From Phallus indusiatus (lineage: Eukaryota > Basidiomycota > Agaricomycetes > Phallales > Phallaceae), in NCBI GenBank assembly GCA_027605045.1, contig JAQFWX010000152.1, forward strand, positions 1-64,000: a stretch of DNA of 64,000 nt, given 5' to 3'. Within the stretch, counting starts at the first letter, position 1; each line of letters starts with the position of its first letter. Of this stretch, positions 46,118 to 56,330 are shown one piece after another. Both the position numbers and the translations under genes were made by a program. The notes beneath the pieces were generated by a model. The model was not told the DNA's origin, did no database searches, and saw only the letters and a program-made list of their open reading frames with translations.

Positions 46118-47303
46118 CTAGCTTGCACGATGTACAACCGACTCCAATGACTGTCGTATCCCTTGTTCAAGAATATCAGAACGATCGCACAAGGAAGAAA
46201 TAAGCCTGTGCGTCCTTTGGTCGATAGATATCGGAGGACGCTGTTTGTTGATCCCTTTGTCGGGAGAACCAAGTCCTAAAAATTCTTGACAGATGTTTAA
46301 TGCCAAAGTTTGATCACCGATACGGCCTTTCGCCAATGGAATTAAAACCGCACGAATAGCAGGTAAATCGGGGGTACCGCAGGTCCTCAGTAAGTCCCTC
46401 CAAATGAGTCGAGCGTCGGCCGCGTTCCTGTGAGCGATAGCAGTTGGGTCGACCGTTTTCTCTGGTATTCCCTCCAAATCCAATTTTGTTCTGTACGCGA
46501 TAGCATTCAGAAGGATCGTGAACGTATAAAGGTCCGGTGCGGCCGATTCCTCTTCACCCAAAAAATTGTACACGTCGTACATTTTCTGGTATTCTCCAGC
46601 CTTTCCGTATATTTTAATAAGCGAATTGAAAGGAATGGGATCGACTTCTTCATCCTCTTTAGCATTTTTCGCAAAGTTCGATAATTGGTCCCAAAGGCTG
46701 TGTATATTTTTGAGCTGGACGGTATGCTTGCTCCAGTCTTCAATTTGGGTGTAGCCTTGCAACAGCGCGCCGAACGTCCGAATAGTGGCCCGTATGCTTC
46801 TTCGCTTCATCTAATACAGAAAGTTGAAGCAACTGAGATGTATTATATGGTAAAGCTCTTACATCATTAAAAAGTTTATAAGCTTCCTTGTATTTCTTTT
46901 GAGACATAACGAGACTGATCAGCGTAGACCATACAGCCGCATTTTGAGCATCGGGAGGCGAATTTCGAACCATATCTATCGCCTCTTGCAGCTGACCCTG
47001 TTCAGCGAGTTTCGTTATTCGAGCAGAAAGAACCACCGGGGTGAGCATCTTGATAGTCTTTCCATCCCGTGTTACTGTTTTTCTTCGAAAAGTATGTTCA
47101 TCTAGACCTTTCACTTTGCTCAGTCGCGGCTGAAATGCCTCCGACGGCTTTTGAGACGTCGCCGGGAATCGACTGGTAGGTCGCGCATTATGGGATTTGG
47201 ACGACAAGTTCCGAAATTGCTCGAGTCGATGATGATGACCGGGTATTATCAGCCTGAGTCGTGGACAAAAGGCTCGACGACATGAGCTTTGCATGCCATG
47301 CAA
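46118..47303 (-). CDS. PPR-type protein, probably mitochondrial
   Basis: Two exons, 46863-47303 and 46118-46810, give 377 residues; the splice joins KLFND to MKRRSIRATIRT. The N-terminus is Arg/Ser-rich and lacks acidic residues, as in mitochondrial presequences. Helical repeats follow, such as WSTLISLVMSQKKYKEAYKL, and IPFNSLIKIYGKAGEYQKMY with the next helix YDVYNFLG. The segment DLYTFTILLNAIAYR is also typical of pentatricopeptide repeats. Such proteins bind organellar RNA and act in processing, stability or translation. Only a few repeats are obvious, so another exon is possible. It is divergent from the pyrophosphatase gene, with only about 120 bases between the two starts. Confidence 0.8.
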
Positions 47304-47420
47304 AAATAAAAAACCTTCTCGGCTTACATAATATTTTTTTTTCCTTTAGTCACACTCGTGGGAGAACCGATCGATGCCTTCTGTGCACTCAAGAATATCT
47401 CCTTATAAAAGGGAGATTTG

Positions 47421-48910
47421 ATGCAAACAGCGCTGAGACGCATCGCCCAACACACAAGACATCTCTCCACGCCTGCGCAAATGGCTCGTAAGTCTTTTCC
47501 TCTTCCCAGAACAACGACGACATTCATCATGTATCTCTCAGAATACTCAACTAGAATTATCGGAGCTCCAAACACTTTGGGTGAGAACCGACTGATAGTT
47601 CGGCTTCGGAGCTGAGGCTGATTTGTTATTTTCTTCTGAAATTTTTGCTTAAACAAGAACATCGTGTCTATATCGAAGAAGAAGGCAATGTCGTTTCACC
47701 ATTTCACGATATCCCTCTCTTCGCGGATGCGACTAATGGGATTCTGAACATGATCGTCGAGATTCCCCGCTGGACCAACGCCAAGATGGAAATATCTAAA
47801 GAAGAGTCGTTCAACCCCATCAAGCAAGACACCAAGCGAGGAAAACTGCGTTATGTTCGTAACTGTTTCCCACATCACGGATACATCTGGAACTATGGTG
47901 CATTCCCTCAAGTAAGCGGTCAATGTCTTTTTTTCACCCGAGATCTGCTTTGATCATCGTGCGGGCGGATACGACTAATCTTCTTGCGTTTTCCTTTTTT
48001 TTTCTTCTTTCGAAAAAAAAAACAGACATGGGAGGATCCGAACCAGGTTCACGCCGAGACTAAAGCGAAAGGCGATAATGATCCGCTCGATGTCTGCGAG
48101 ATTGGTGAGCAGATCGGCTACGTCGGACAGGTTAAAAGAGTCAAGGTGCTGGGCATCATGGCTCTGTTGGATGAGGGAGAAACTGATTGGAAAGTTATCG
48201 TCGTCGATGTGAACGATCCTCTTGCCGGCCGTTTGAACGATATTGAGGACGTTGAAAGACACCTTCCGGGTTTGATTCGAGCGACTAATGAGTGGTTCAG
48301 GTAAATATTTGAACCCTGTGCATCTGAAGCGGATTAACCATGTACCCTTTCCTTAGAATCTACAAAATACGTTAGCAAAACGAGGGTTTTTAATCTGTTT
48401 GAATTTGGCTCATTTTCTATTTTCCTTTTTTTTTTATTAGCCGATGGGAAGCCTGAAAACAACTTTGCGTTTGCTGGTGAAGCCAGAAACAAGAGATATG
48501 CAATTGAAATTATCCACGAATGCCATGAAGCGTGGCGTCGCCTTGTCAGTGGAGACACGCCTGCGAAGACTGCCAACTACGACTTGTCAATGTATGTGCA
48601 ACACCCAAATTTAGATTTAGCCTGAAAAATAACATTTTATCTAGTGCTAACCTCACCGTCAACTTTTCTCCTAGCCAAGTTAGAGTGACGGACTCGGTGT
48701 ACACCAGTCTTCCTCCAGACTCTAGAAAACCTGCAGCACCCGTGGACCCATCCAGTAAGTTCTTTTTTCAAAATTATTCCACGGTAAAGTAGCGCTGAGT
48801 TGCTGTCTTTTCCCTTATTAGTACATAAAACGTGAGTCCTTGCCATTTTTACTATTGTGTCCCGCATTCTGACGTCCACCAGGTTCCACATTGCTTCCGT
48901 GACTTGGTAG
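47421..48910 (+). CDS. IPP1: inorganic pyrophosphatase
   Basis: This family I enzyme hydrolyses PPi to phosphate. Nine exons fit in phase: 47421-47487, 47542-47580, 47658-47911, 48026-48300, 48357-48370, 48441-48591, 48645-48754, 48822-48831 and 48883-48910, for 315 residues. Motifs in order are [12 protein letters not shown], then [67 protein letters not shown] (metal-binding acidic site), [20 protein letters not shown] and [10 protein letters not shown]. The first 21 residues ([20 protein letters not shown]) look like a mitochondrial presequence. A second ATG at 47481 in the same exon begins [12 protein letters not shown], the usual start of the cytosolic enzyme. The C-terminus ([17 protein letters not shown]) depends on a 10-nt exon and is the least certain part. 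Confidence 0.93.
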
Positions 48911-49553
48911 ATGAAAGTCGTTCTAATAACTGTCTATTTTTTCTTGAAAAAGAGGACGTTTTGTGTATATGAAATAAATAGTGATAGAGGTTGCTGTAAA
49001 TGTTCAACTAACTTAGGAAAAAAAATGAGGTTGTTGTCATACGTCCGAACAACGGAAGTTTTCCGTGCCGGGGTGGCTTTTCTTCTGCCCCCATGAAGCG
49101 CTCGTATTAATACAGTTATTGGTTTGTTCTTCCATCCTGCAGGTTGTGTTCCACTTCACGTAACGATGCCACCAGTCAATTTGAACGCGGCCTGGCGTCC
49201 TGTCAAAAGTAAGGTTTCAACATTTCCTTTGGCATGTTGCGTAGAACGTTGAACTTGAGCCTTCAGACATTCCGACCAGAAAGAGACGGAAGGTGGTCCA
49301 TGAAAATCAAGGCACTGGAGGTCCGACTGTTGGAGAGAATGGAATGGATGAGAATGAGGAAGAAAACTTGCTGAGAGCAAAAGCAGGAAAGACAGACGTG
49401 AGTGATGCAATGTGGTTCTTCGGCAACCAGTTGACTTAACCCGAAAATTCTACAAGTCTCCCGTATGTGTTTCCTGTCATCGGGGACTAGTAACATCCTT
49501 AGTGGAATGTTCACTGTACGCTGGTTTTTTTGAAATTGGGTTTTGTCGGTTAA
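48911..49553. other. spacer, possible upstream exons of the CxxC gene
   Basis: A possible short exon near 49166 (MPPVNLNAAWRPVK) and a basic/acidic frame at about 49280-49395 (KRRKVVHENQGTGG) may belong to the next gene. I could not join them in phase. Confidence 0.35.
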
Positions 49554-50060
49554 ATGTTTGACGATGGTCTGGGCAGCTGCCACTCGTCCAGTTGCGTCAT
49601 TTGCGCTCGTCAGTGTACGGCATCAGGAACAGTATTATCAGCCGAGGCACGCACTGGAAATTCACCTTTGACACCGAGTAATACCAACGCTGCCATTTAT
49701 ACCCTTCATCGTGACATACGCGTACAGCCATCACCGCCTGGCACAACGACTCTACGTCGACATCAAAGACGGAAATTGGGATCGGGCGAGGCAGAGCGAG
49801 AAGAAGATCTGGTTATTCCGTCTAACCATGGCGGATGTGGACGAACAGTATGTAGAAGATGCTGTGTGGAGAACGACGTAACGTAAGATTTCCAACTTTT
49901 ACAAGTTGTCCAATCGCGCGTTAACTGCTCTTCTTGGGATAGCCACGCTCATACCTGTGTACAGTGCATGAACATGTATGACCAAGGAAAGCACAGGGAG
50001 GAGAAGGAAGGAGAAAGAGATTGTATGAACACACTATCAGCTGGCGACGTCTGCGTCTGA
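49554..50060 (+). CDS. small CxxC-rich (zinc-binding-like) protein
   Basis: Two exons, 49554-49882 and 49943-50060, splice in phase to 148 residues. The first exon has CVICARQC near the start, a polar Arg-rich middle, and HGGCGRTVCRRCCVEN at its end. The second exon supplies HTCVQCMNMYD. The CxxC pairs, together with the GCGRTVC-CC motif that I recall from basidiomycete unknowns, suggest zinc binding. The ATG at 49554 is the first in the frame, but the true start may lie in upstream exons, so the 5' end is tentative. No function can be assigned. Confidence 0.55.
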
Positions 50061-50927
50061 TTGGCTGGAGATATTTAATCACGTGACCGCGTATGCGACG
50101 CGACATGTCACGCTAGACGAATCTCTGTTTTTCTCTGCATTGAACAACGGGTTGGTGCGTTGTGTACATCGTTGTTTTGATTATTCAAGGCCGCTCACTC
50201 TTGTATCCATAATTATAATCTCTTTTTTTTACTTTTGTGACAATCGGATGCATCACTTCTCGGGAATCATTTCCATTACATAATAATAGTCTTGGCAAGA
50301 TAAATCTCCGGGCAATTTTTCCCTCCGGCTTTTCTTTACCGGTTGGCTTCCAGAGTTGCATGTTGCATCCATCAACAATTGCGTCTTTTGGGTTGCAACT
50401 GAGCTTCAATTGAGATTACACGCTTGTCCGCCATGGCTCTGCTTCAACGCGCACTATACTTGGTGTCAAAATATGAGAAAATGATCGATGCCAACAATTT
50501 TCAAGTTTTAAAAAATTTGACTGCTCACTAGCACTGGCAGGTGCGTCTCTACCGGATCCGATTATGCACAGGGTCAAAATTCACGGGATGTGAAAGTTTT
50601 AGGAATGTTGTGCGCTAAAAAAGGCACAACCCTTCTATGGCCTAGTTTAACCGCCGCAAAAAATTCATTAAAAGTCACAACCGTCAAACCGACCGAAAAA
50701 AAAACGAAGGTTGTGCACCACAGGACATCCCCCTCCCTGAATTCTTGACCTTCACTCCATAATCTCCAGCTGACCTTCTTTCTGTCTTTATAACCATATC
50801 GTCTTTGCCTATCCGTATTAGGTCGTTCGCTCTTGTAAGTTTCTTTTTTACCTTGCTTCACCGTCGCCATGGATGACACACCACTTACACTTCCCCGGTA
50901 GTCGCAACTATATTCTGAACAAAAAAA
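50061..50927. other. spacer upstream of the Kre9-like gene
   Basis: This is mixed-composition sequence with short unsupported frames on both strands. It should contain the promoter of the gene at 50928. Nothing else is recognised. Confidence 0.45.
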
Positions 50928-51971
50928 ATGTTAAAATATTCTACATTCTTCTTGGCCTCACTGTTGACCTCGTGCTTTGCTGGTCCTCTGGCGCCCCTCC
51001 AACCCGCCCCAAATAACCAATTTACCGAGGGTGGCCCTTTGAGTATATCCTGGAGTCCAGAGTACCTATTCATTTTTTTTAATTCTAACTTAACTTATCT
51101 GATGATATGTTGGATGCTTTGTAGCACGACTGGTGCATGGAAAGTGACCAATATTGAGCTCATGACCGGCAACAACTTCGACATGGTGCATCTTACTAGT
51201 ACGAGATATTTTCTATTGAATCATCGCATTTCCCCAACATTGTATATACAGCATTGGCGACGGTAGATGGCACAGATGCCAAAAATGCTTCAATTACAGT
51301 GCCTTGCCCATCCGTAAGATACACTCACTCTTCTCAACCCCGTACTTCCTCCTTCTAATTTATTCATTCTAATCTTTCAGGTCACACCCCATTCGGCAAT
51401 CTATTTCCTTCAATTCTCTACTGTTGGACAAGTAATGTGGACGGGTCGTTTCTCCATTGTAGGCTCCGATGGAACAACTGTGCCTCCTTCAAATGCAACT
51501 CAGCCTGACGGTTCAAATATCCCTTGGGGAACTGGTATGTTAGTTGCCCCAAGTTTCCCGGGTAGTCCCCCTCCGTCTACAGCTCCATCCGGTCAAATCG
51601 ACGCGTCAGGAGCGAGTGGTTCTGCCGGTACATCCAGCTCCGTTTCCTCCTCCACAGGATCGTCAAACTCTACAGAAGGACTTAGCGCATCTTCGTCCTC
51701 GAGCTCCAGCCCAAGCACCAGTAGCAGCTCATCCCCCTCTGTGCCTACTATAACAGGTCCTTTGCCTGGAGAATCGACGCCCTCAGCTGGTGGCTCCTCT
51801 TCCAGTCCTCAACCATCTTCGCAACCTGATCAGACCCCGACCACGAACTCGACTGCACCTCCCAGTACTACCAGTCAGAGTAGCGCTATTTCTGCCATTC
51901 ATACCTACCCGATTTTAGCTCTCGTACCCATGCTTGTCTCGACGTCTATTTTGGGCGCCAATCTCTTTTGA
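50928..51971 (+). CDS. Kre9/Knh1-like GPI-anchored protein with CR4-type tail
   Basis: Four exons, 50928-51061, 51125-51198, 51252-51313 and 51381-51971, give 286 residues. The signal peptide is MLKYSTFFLASLLTSCFA. The domain that follows matches the Kre9/Knh1 N-terminal family (PF10342): FTEGGPLSISWSPD, TGAWKVTNIELMTGNN, VDGTDAKNASITVPCPSV and VMWTGRFSIVGSDG, ending PSNATQPDGSNIPWGTG. Members are cell-wall or plasma-membrane surface proteins, some linked to beta-1,6-glucan. After residue 145 or so the sequence switches to a Ser/Thr/Pro tail and hydrophobic GPI signal almost identical to that of CR4. The switch sits at GGTATGTTAG, which looks like an old splice donor now read through. The chimera is probably expressed, because the frame is intact. 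Confidence 0.85.
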
Positions 51972-52481
51972 TTGTCCCTTAATATTTCGACAGAAGGCTC
52001 TTTAACGAATTCCTTAAATGGGTTATAACGTGTCATGTGCTACTGTCCATTTTCTTTTGTTGTTCTGAAGCTTGGGGTCGCGTTTCGGAGATTTTTTCAG
52101 GGAACTTTTGTCTTTTTTTTTGCTTTTAGTTTAATCTATTTGCTTTTTTCCTTCTGTTCCCTTTTTATTCGCCTAATTATTCAGTGATGTTTTTTCACGG
52201 TTTTTTTTCCAAAAAGGAATAGAGTTAAGATCACACAGGTACAGCCAAGACAGCGCTCAAATATAGTGTAACAACGCATAAACGATTAACATGTGTGTTT
52301 TGTTTGCAGCCGAAGCAATCATCAACTTCTTTGACCAACATCCTCGAATCTTGTCGCAATGCTACTCGCTTGTACATATCTTTTCTCCTGATCGTCGAGT
52401 CCTATTCAAATTAAATCAAATCGCTACGCCTGTCCGCTGTTTATACTGGCGCTGTCTCAGCTGCCTCGCCATGGCAGCCAG
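51544..52481. repeat. inverted duplication, right arm
   Basis: It encodes the tail of the Kre9-like gene plus about 510 bases of 3' flank and matches 43196-44560 in reverse. It lacks the 360-bp LTR-like insertion and most of the proline repeat. The match ends at CGCCATGGCAGCCAG. Confidence 0.9.
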
Positions 52482-53020
52482 CAAGTTGCAACCTACACCG
52501 CTAACCGGCCACACTGATATCGTTCGCTTGCATCGTCATACTTTTATTCCCCTCATGCTTAAAGATACCCTACGCCTTTTACATCAGTCTTCTAATCCTT
52601 CTACTCCTTTCCCAACCCTAGAAGTTAATCCCTCATAAAATCAGTTGTTGTCTAATGATTATACTTTTATCTCTCAACGAGAATAATAAAATTCTAGATT
52701 CATTATATTGTCATATTTTTGACGTTCGTCAGAATAGCCCTTTGATACATATCAATATTCCCATTTTCGTTGCAAGTCCCCACCCATCACGGGGATAGTA
52801 TCTAGCTGAAAACCCGAAAACCAAGCTCGAAATGACATGTTATTTGATCTACCTGAGATATAATAACAAACTACTACAGCTTTGGAATAGACAGAACACA
52901 AGTGGAATAGATAGAAATGAAACAAGACCTGATGGGGAATTTTGTTTTTTGTCCCGGCGATTTACTTGCGGCGAGAGCAAGACGAGCTGAACAGGATATA
53001 ATTCTAATAGGTTTCCATGC
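51972..53020. other. 3' flank of the Kre9-like gene
   Basis: The first 500 bases belong to the right inverted-repeat arm. The plus-strand frame at 52291-52638 is the arm's counterpart of the minus-strand frame at 43143-43385 and is not supported as a gene. The rest is AT-rich. Confidence 0.55.
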
Positions 53021-55831
53021 CTATCGACCACCCCTCGACCGATACATTTGTTGCTGTACCATATTCTGATTCATAATATGACTCATTTGCTCCAGCGCAT
53101 CCGCCACTCGGGCTAGATTTTTATCAATGGACGCGAGTCTTTGATTAAGAACGTCCGGAATAATTAAATGAGCGGTCGTAGTACCACCATTACTACCGAC
53201 TGGCACTGTATCGTTTTGAACAGCGGGCTTGGGAGGCTCAGGCACAAAATCGTCGATTTCATCATCAGATACAACCTTGAGCTCGGGAAGGGGTTCCAGC
53301 TCCGGGAGAGTCGCTTTTTCCACGGCGTATTGAATAGGGCGTGTTTCATTGATAACATCCCCATATTCGGGAACGAGAACGTATCCTAGACATCCTGCAC
53401 GCTTTTGTGGAACGCTGGAGCCTTCTGTCATGATCACCTTGACCGCATATACTCGGCGGCATGATAAATCCACCAAACCCCATGCTTTCCATTCAAACCT
53501 ATTTGTGTTCGGGCTGCAGTAATTCTGTAGTTCGACCTCCGTTTCTCCTGTCTTTATGGCGGAGTAAACTATCTTCTTCAGTCTATCCGCCGGAAGATTA
53601 ATTGTTCCTACATCGATCAAAGAACCATTCATGCCATCCCGCTTGACCACAACGGAATGTCGTTGCACCATTCCATAGTCGTCTATGTAAAATCGGCAAA
53701 TTTCGTCGTGGCCTTTAGTATCGAAGGCGTAAGGGCGATAGACGTATTCCATTACTAAAGAACATTCCCGGTCTTCCACGTCTTTGAGAATAATTTTGAG
53801 CCGTAGCGGGCGATGGCGGGCAACAAACGCTCGGTTCCACCAAGACTCTCGCAGTTTTATGTCGTCTCCGGAGCGAGGAACTGAAACAAGAAATTTAAAA
53901 GACCACGTCTGTCGTGCGTCCACGGTCACTGGTAAATTATACCCATCCACGAACTCGAATTTGGATACGGGAGTATAAGATTCGTCTCCTATCAAACGAT
54001 AAGAGGCATCGACTGAAGCGATAGAAATGGGATTCTGTGAGGCAGCCGCAAAATTATTGAAAACCGAAATTCCTCCCTCAAAGTAATCGACTTCCTGATT
54101 TGCCCATTTGGGGTTGGCCACTAGTGGAGGATCAGACATTGACTTTAAAATCACTCGAAAGTCCGGGGTAGTACGAGTTTTGAAATGACGGATCTCGCGA
54201 AGTGGTTTATCCGTCAGTACGGGACCAACCTGAACAGTCTTGGGAAGGACGTATGGCTGGTCCGGTTTATACGATGGCAGACCGCCATCGGAAACTCTTA
54301 TAATTTCTCCCGATTTTTGTCCAGTGGTAATATCGATGGGACAAATCCGAACAAAGGAGTTTTCCGATGTGGCACACTTAACAGTGATTCGGACTCCCGA
54401 AATGACACCTGACGAAGAGATTTCCCATTCCGCCATGGAAAACTCATTTTCATCGTCAGATGTACGATAAATGAGGGTGTCCCTTGTTATAGAAACGACC
54501 TGAGAAATCGCCTGGAGTTCTTTAGCCGTAAAAGTGTCAAAGAAATACGGATTGGTATGCCATACGCGACCGACTCTGATGAGGACAGTGGGGTCTTTTA
54601 TATAGTCGGCTCGAGATACCCAACGAATAAGTCTGTCGACGGAGGCAATCTCCTTGTCATTCGTCTCCAAATTCACGTCTTCAATCTCAGTCCATTTTTC
54701 TAGAGTATCGGTATAGCCAAGGATCTTGTGTGCGTAATCAAAAAATGGGCCGTAAGGATAATCGCAATGGTGATTCGCCCGGTGGGATTGATATTGGCAT
54801 GGAGTTGATCCTGAACAACAAGAATATTTTTTATCCCAATACTGGGCGACGTGGAAGGAGCAAGATTTAGGTCCGTTTGTTGAGACACGGAATTCTTTGA
54901 GGCATTGTACGCAGAGCAGACGCTGTTCGGCTTCTACCGCATTCATCTGCGCGGCAAGGCCCTTGAGTCCATCGATAACCGCGGCGCCGACATTTTCCTT
55001 CAGAATATTTTCCAGGCGTTCCTCCGTTTGACGAATAGAGTCGGAGAAGTTAGTGTTAAGCTGCTCCATGACTTTATCATCCATCTGTATATGTTGCTCT
55101 TTCGCAAATTGGGAAACGAGATCATGACTGTGGGCCACCGTTTCGAAATTTCCGTGTGATTGCACGAAGGTTTGTGCAGCTGCGTCCTCGGGATCATAAG
55201 GAATTGCGCGAGTGAGAACATCGAGTTTAACAGTTTGGTGGATTTGAAGACTCATAAGGAGATCATTTGTGCATAATTTGACTTTTTCTGCACAAGAAGC
55301 GAATCTTTCTCTGTTCCCCAGCGCAAGCCGACGAGTGATGCGATTCTGCTTTCGATAAGTCGTAACGAGCGCTGCAGCCTCTTTCAACGCCTCAGTGACG
55401 CGGTCGACCACTTGTCTAGTGCCTGGTAGAATGGTGATGTCTTTTAGGACAAGAAGGTGGCTAGTCATGAATGTAATTCTTTCGAGAAGATCGTTGCATT
55501 TGGAGTCTGCGTCGTGGGCCGATTTTTCCACTTCGATAATGAGTTTCAGCATGACAAACACCGGCGCGATGAATGGGACCGTTTTGCCAATGTCAGCGAT
55601 TTGATCCAAGAGCTGCAAGGCATCTTGTATGAAAGGATTCGACCAGATGGGATCGTCTACGACGTTGTTGACGCTGCCAAAGCTGTTTCCAACCGTACTT
55701 AACGTTGAACGCCGTGTTTGAGAAGATAAAGGGCTGAGTGGTGAACCGCGAACCATTGACCTATGAATATGCCCATCTTTAACGCAAATAACTTGACTTG
55801 AATGAGGAAAAGATACTTTTTGTTTATTCAA
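53021..55831 (-). CDS. MLKL-like helical-bundle protein with Cys/His module
   Basis: This is a single-exon gene of 936 residues. Residues about 60-215 form a predicted all-helical region (PFIAPVFVMLKLIIEVEKSA, then CNDLLERITFMTSHLLVL). It resembles the MLKL-type four-helix N-terminal domain found in many basidiomycete NLR-like and other multidomain proteins, where such bundles can act in membrane-linked cell death. Helices continue to about 300 (EERLENILKENVGAAVIDGL). A Cys/His module follows at about 305-362: LLCVQC, CSFHVAQYW, YSCCSGSTPCQYQSHRANHH and CDYPYG. The last 550 residues are mostly beta-rich with no family I recognise, and the end is a short coiled coil (LASIDKNLARVADALEQMSH). No NACHT, NB-ARC or kinase motif is visible. 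The cell-death role is inference. Confidence 0.75.
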   Translation of the reverse strand: MNKQKVSFPHSSQVICVKDGHIHRSMVRGSPLSPLSSQTRRSTLSTVGNSFGSVNNVVDDPIWSNPFIQDALQLLDQIADIGKTVPFIAPVFVMLKLIIEVEKSAHDADSKCNDLLERITFMTSHLLVLKDITILPGTRQVVDRVTEALKEAAALVTTYRKQNRITRRLALGNRERFASCAEKVKLCTNDLLMSLQIHQTVKLDVLTRAIPYDPEDAAAQTFVQSHGNFETVAHSHDLVSQFAKEQHIQMDDKVMEQLNTNFSDSIRQTEERLENILKENVGAAVIDGLKGLAAQMNAVEAEQRLLCVQCLKEFRVSTNGPKSCSFHVAQYWDKKYSCCSGSTPCQYQSHRANHHCDYPYGPFFDYAHKILGYTDTLEKWTEIEDVNLETNDKEIASVDRLIRWVSRADYIKDPTVLIRVGRVWHTNPYFFDTFTAKELQAISQVVSITRDTLIYRTSDDENEFSMAEWEISSSGVISGVRITVKCATSENSFVRICPIDITTGQKSGEIIRVSDGGLPSYKPDQPYVLPKTVQVGPVLTDKPLREIRHFKTRTTPDFRVILKSMSDPPLVANPKWANQEVDYFEGGISVFNNFAAASQNPISIASVDASYRLIGDESYTPVSKFEFVDGYNLPVTVDARQTWSFKFLVSVPRSGDDIKLRESWWNRAFVARHRPLRLKIILKDVEDRECSLVMEYVYRPYAFDTKGHDEICRFYIDDYGMVQRHSVVVKRDGMNGSLIDVGTINLPADRLKKIVYSAIKTGETEVELQNYCSPNTNRFEWKAWGLVDLSCRRVYAVKVIMTEGSSVPQKRAGCLGYVLVPEYGDVINETRPIQYAVEKATLPELEPLPELKVVSDDEIDDFVPEPPKPAVQNDTVPVGSNGGTTTAHLIIPDVLNQRLASIDKNLARVADALEQMSHIMNQNMVQQQMYRSRGGR

Positions 55832-56330
55832 TTTTCCTACAAATTCCTGTTGTAGATGCAGCTAAGGAAAAAAGGTTCAGAGACCTTTTAAGCGTTGTCA
55901 CCGGCACCGCTGAGCTAGATCAGATTAATGACAATCTGTCTATCAAAATCTTCACCCTACGATCTTCGCGCGTGCCATTATCGTTGCTATACATCTGAAA
56001 TGGGGATAGATTAAAACTGCAGTAACAGGGGCTTACTTTCACCGGTGAAGCGTGGGACAAAACCTGGAGTTATATCATTTCGTCATTTGAGTGAAGATGA
56101 TCATGATTTTTAGCAAACGACAACGTCAAAGCTGAAGCACTTAAAGCACTGTTAGTGGCGGAGTATTGATTGTGTGATTCGTAACATGCTCGACCTCGAT
56201 GTGCGCAAAATTTCTCCAAGTTGAACGACGCTCAGTCGGATTTCAGACCGTTAAAAAAACCCAAGGAAAAGCGCTTTTGTAATACAATGGGGTGTGATTT
56301 ACATAGTGCTAGTGATTTGCATAGAGAAAT
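55832..56330. other. short spacer
   Basis: This spacer of about 500 bases lies between the promoter of the MLKL-like gene and the 3' end of the M20 gene. No coding region is seen beyond antisense shadow frames. Confidence 0.5.

Noticed and set aside
52291..52638. Plus-strand frame of 115 codons with INFFDQHPRILSQCYSLVHI
   Set aside because: It is repeated in the left inverted arm (43143-43385), but there it is interrupted and follows the LTR-like insertion. The repetition reflects DNA duplication, not coding constraint.
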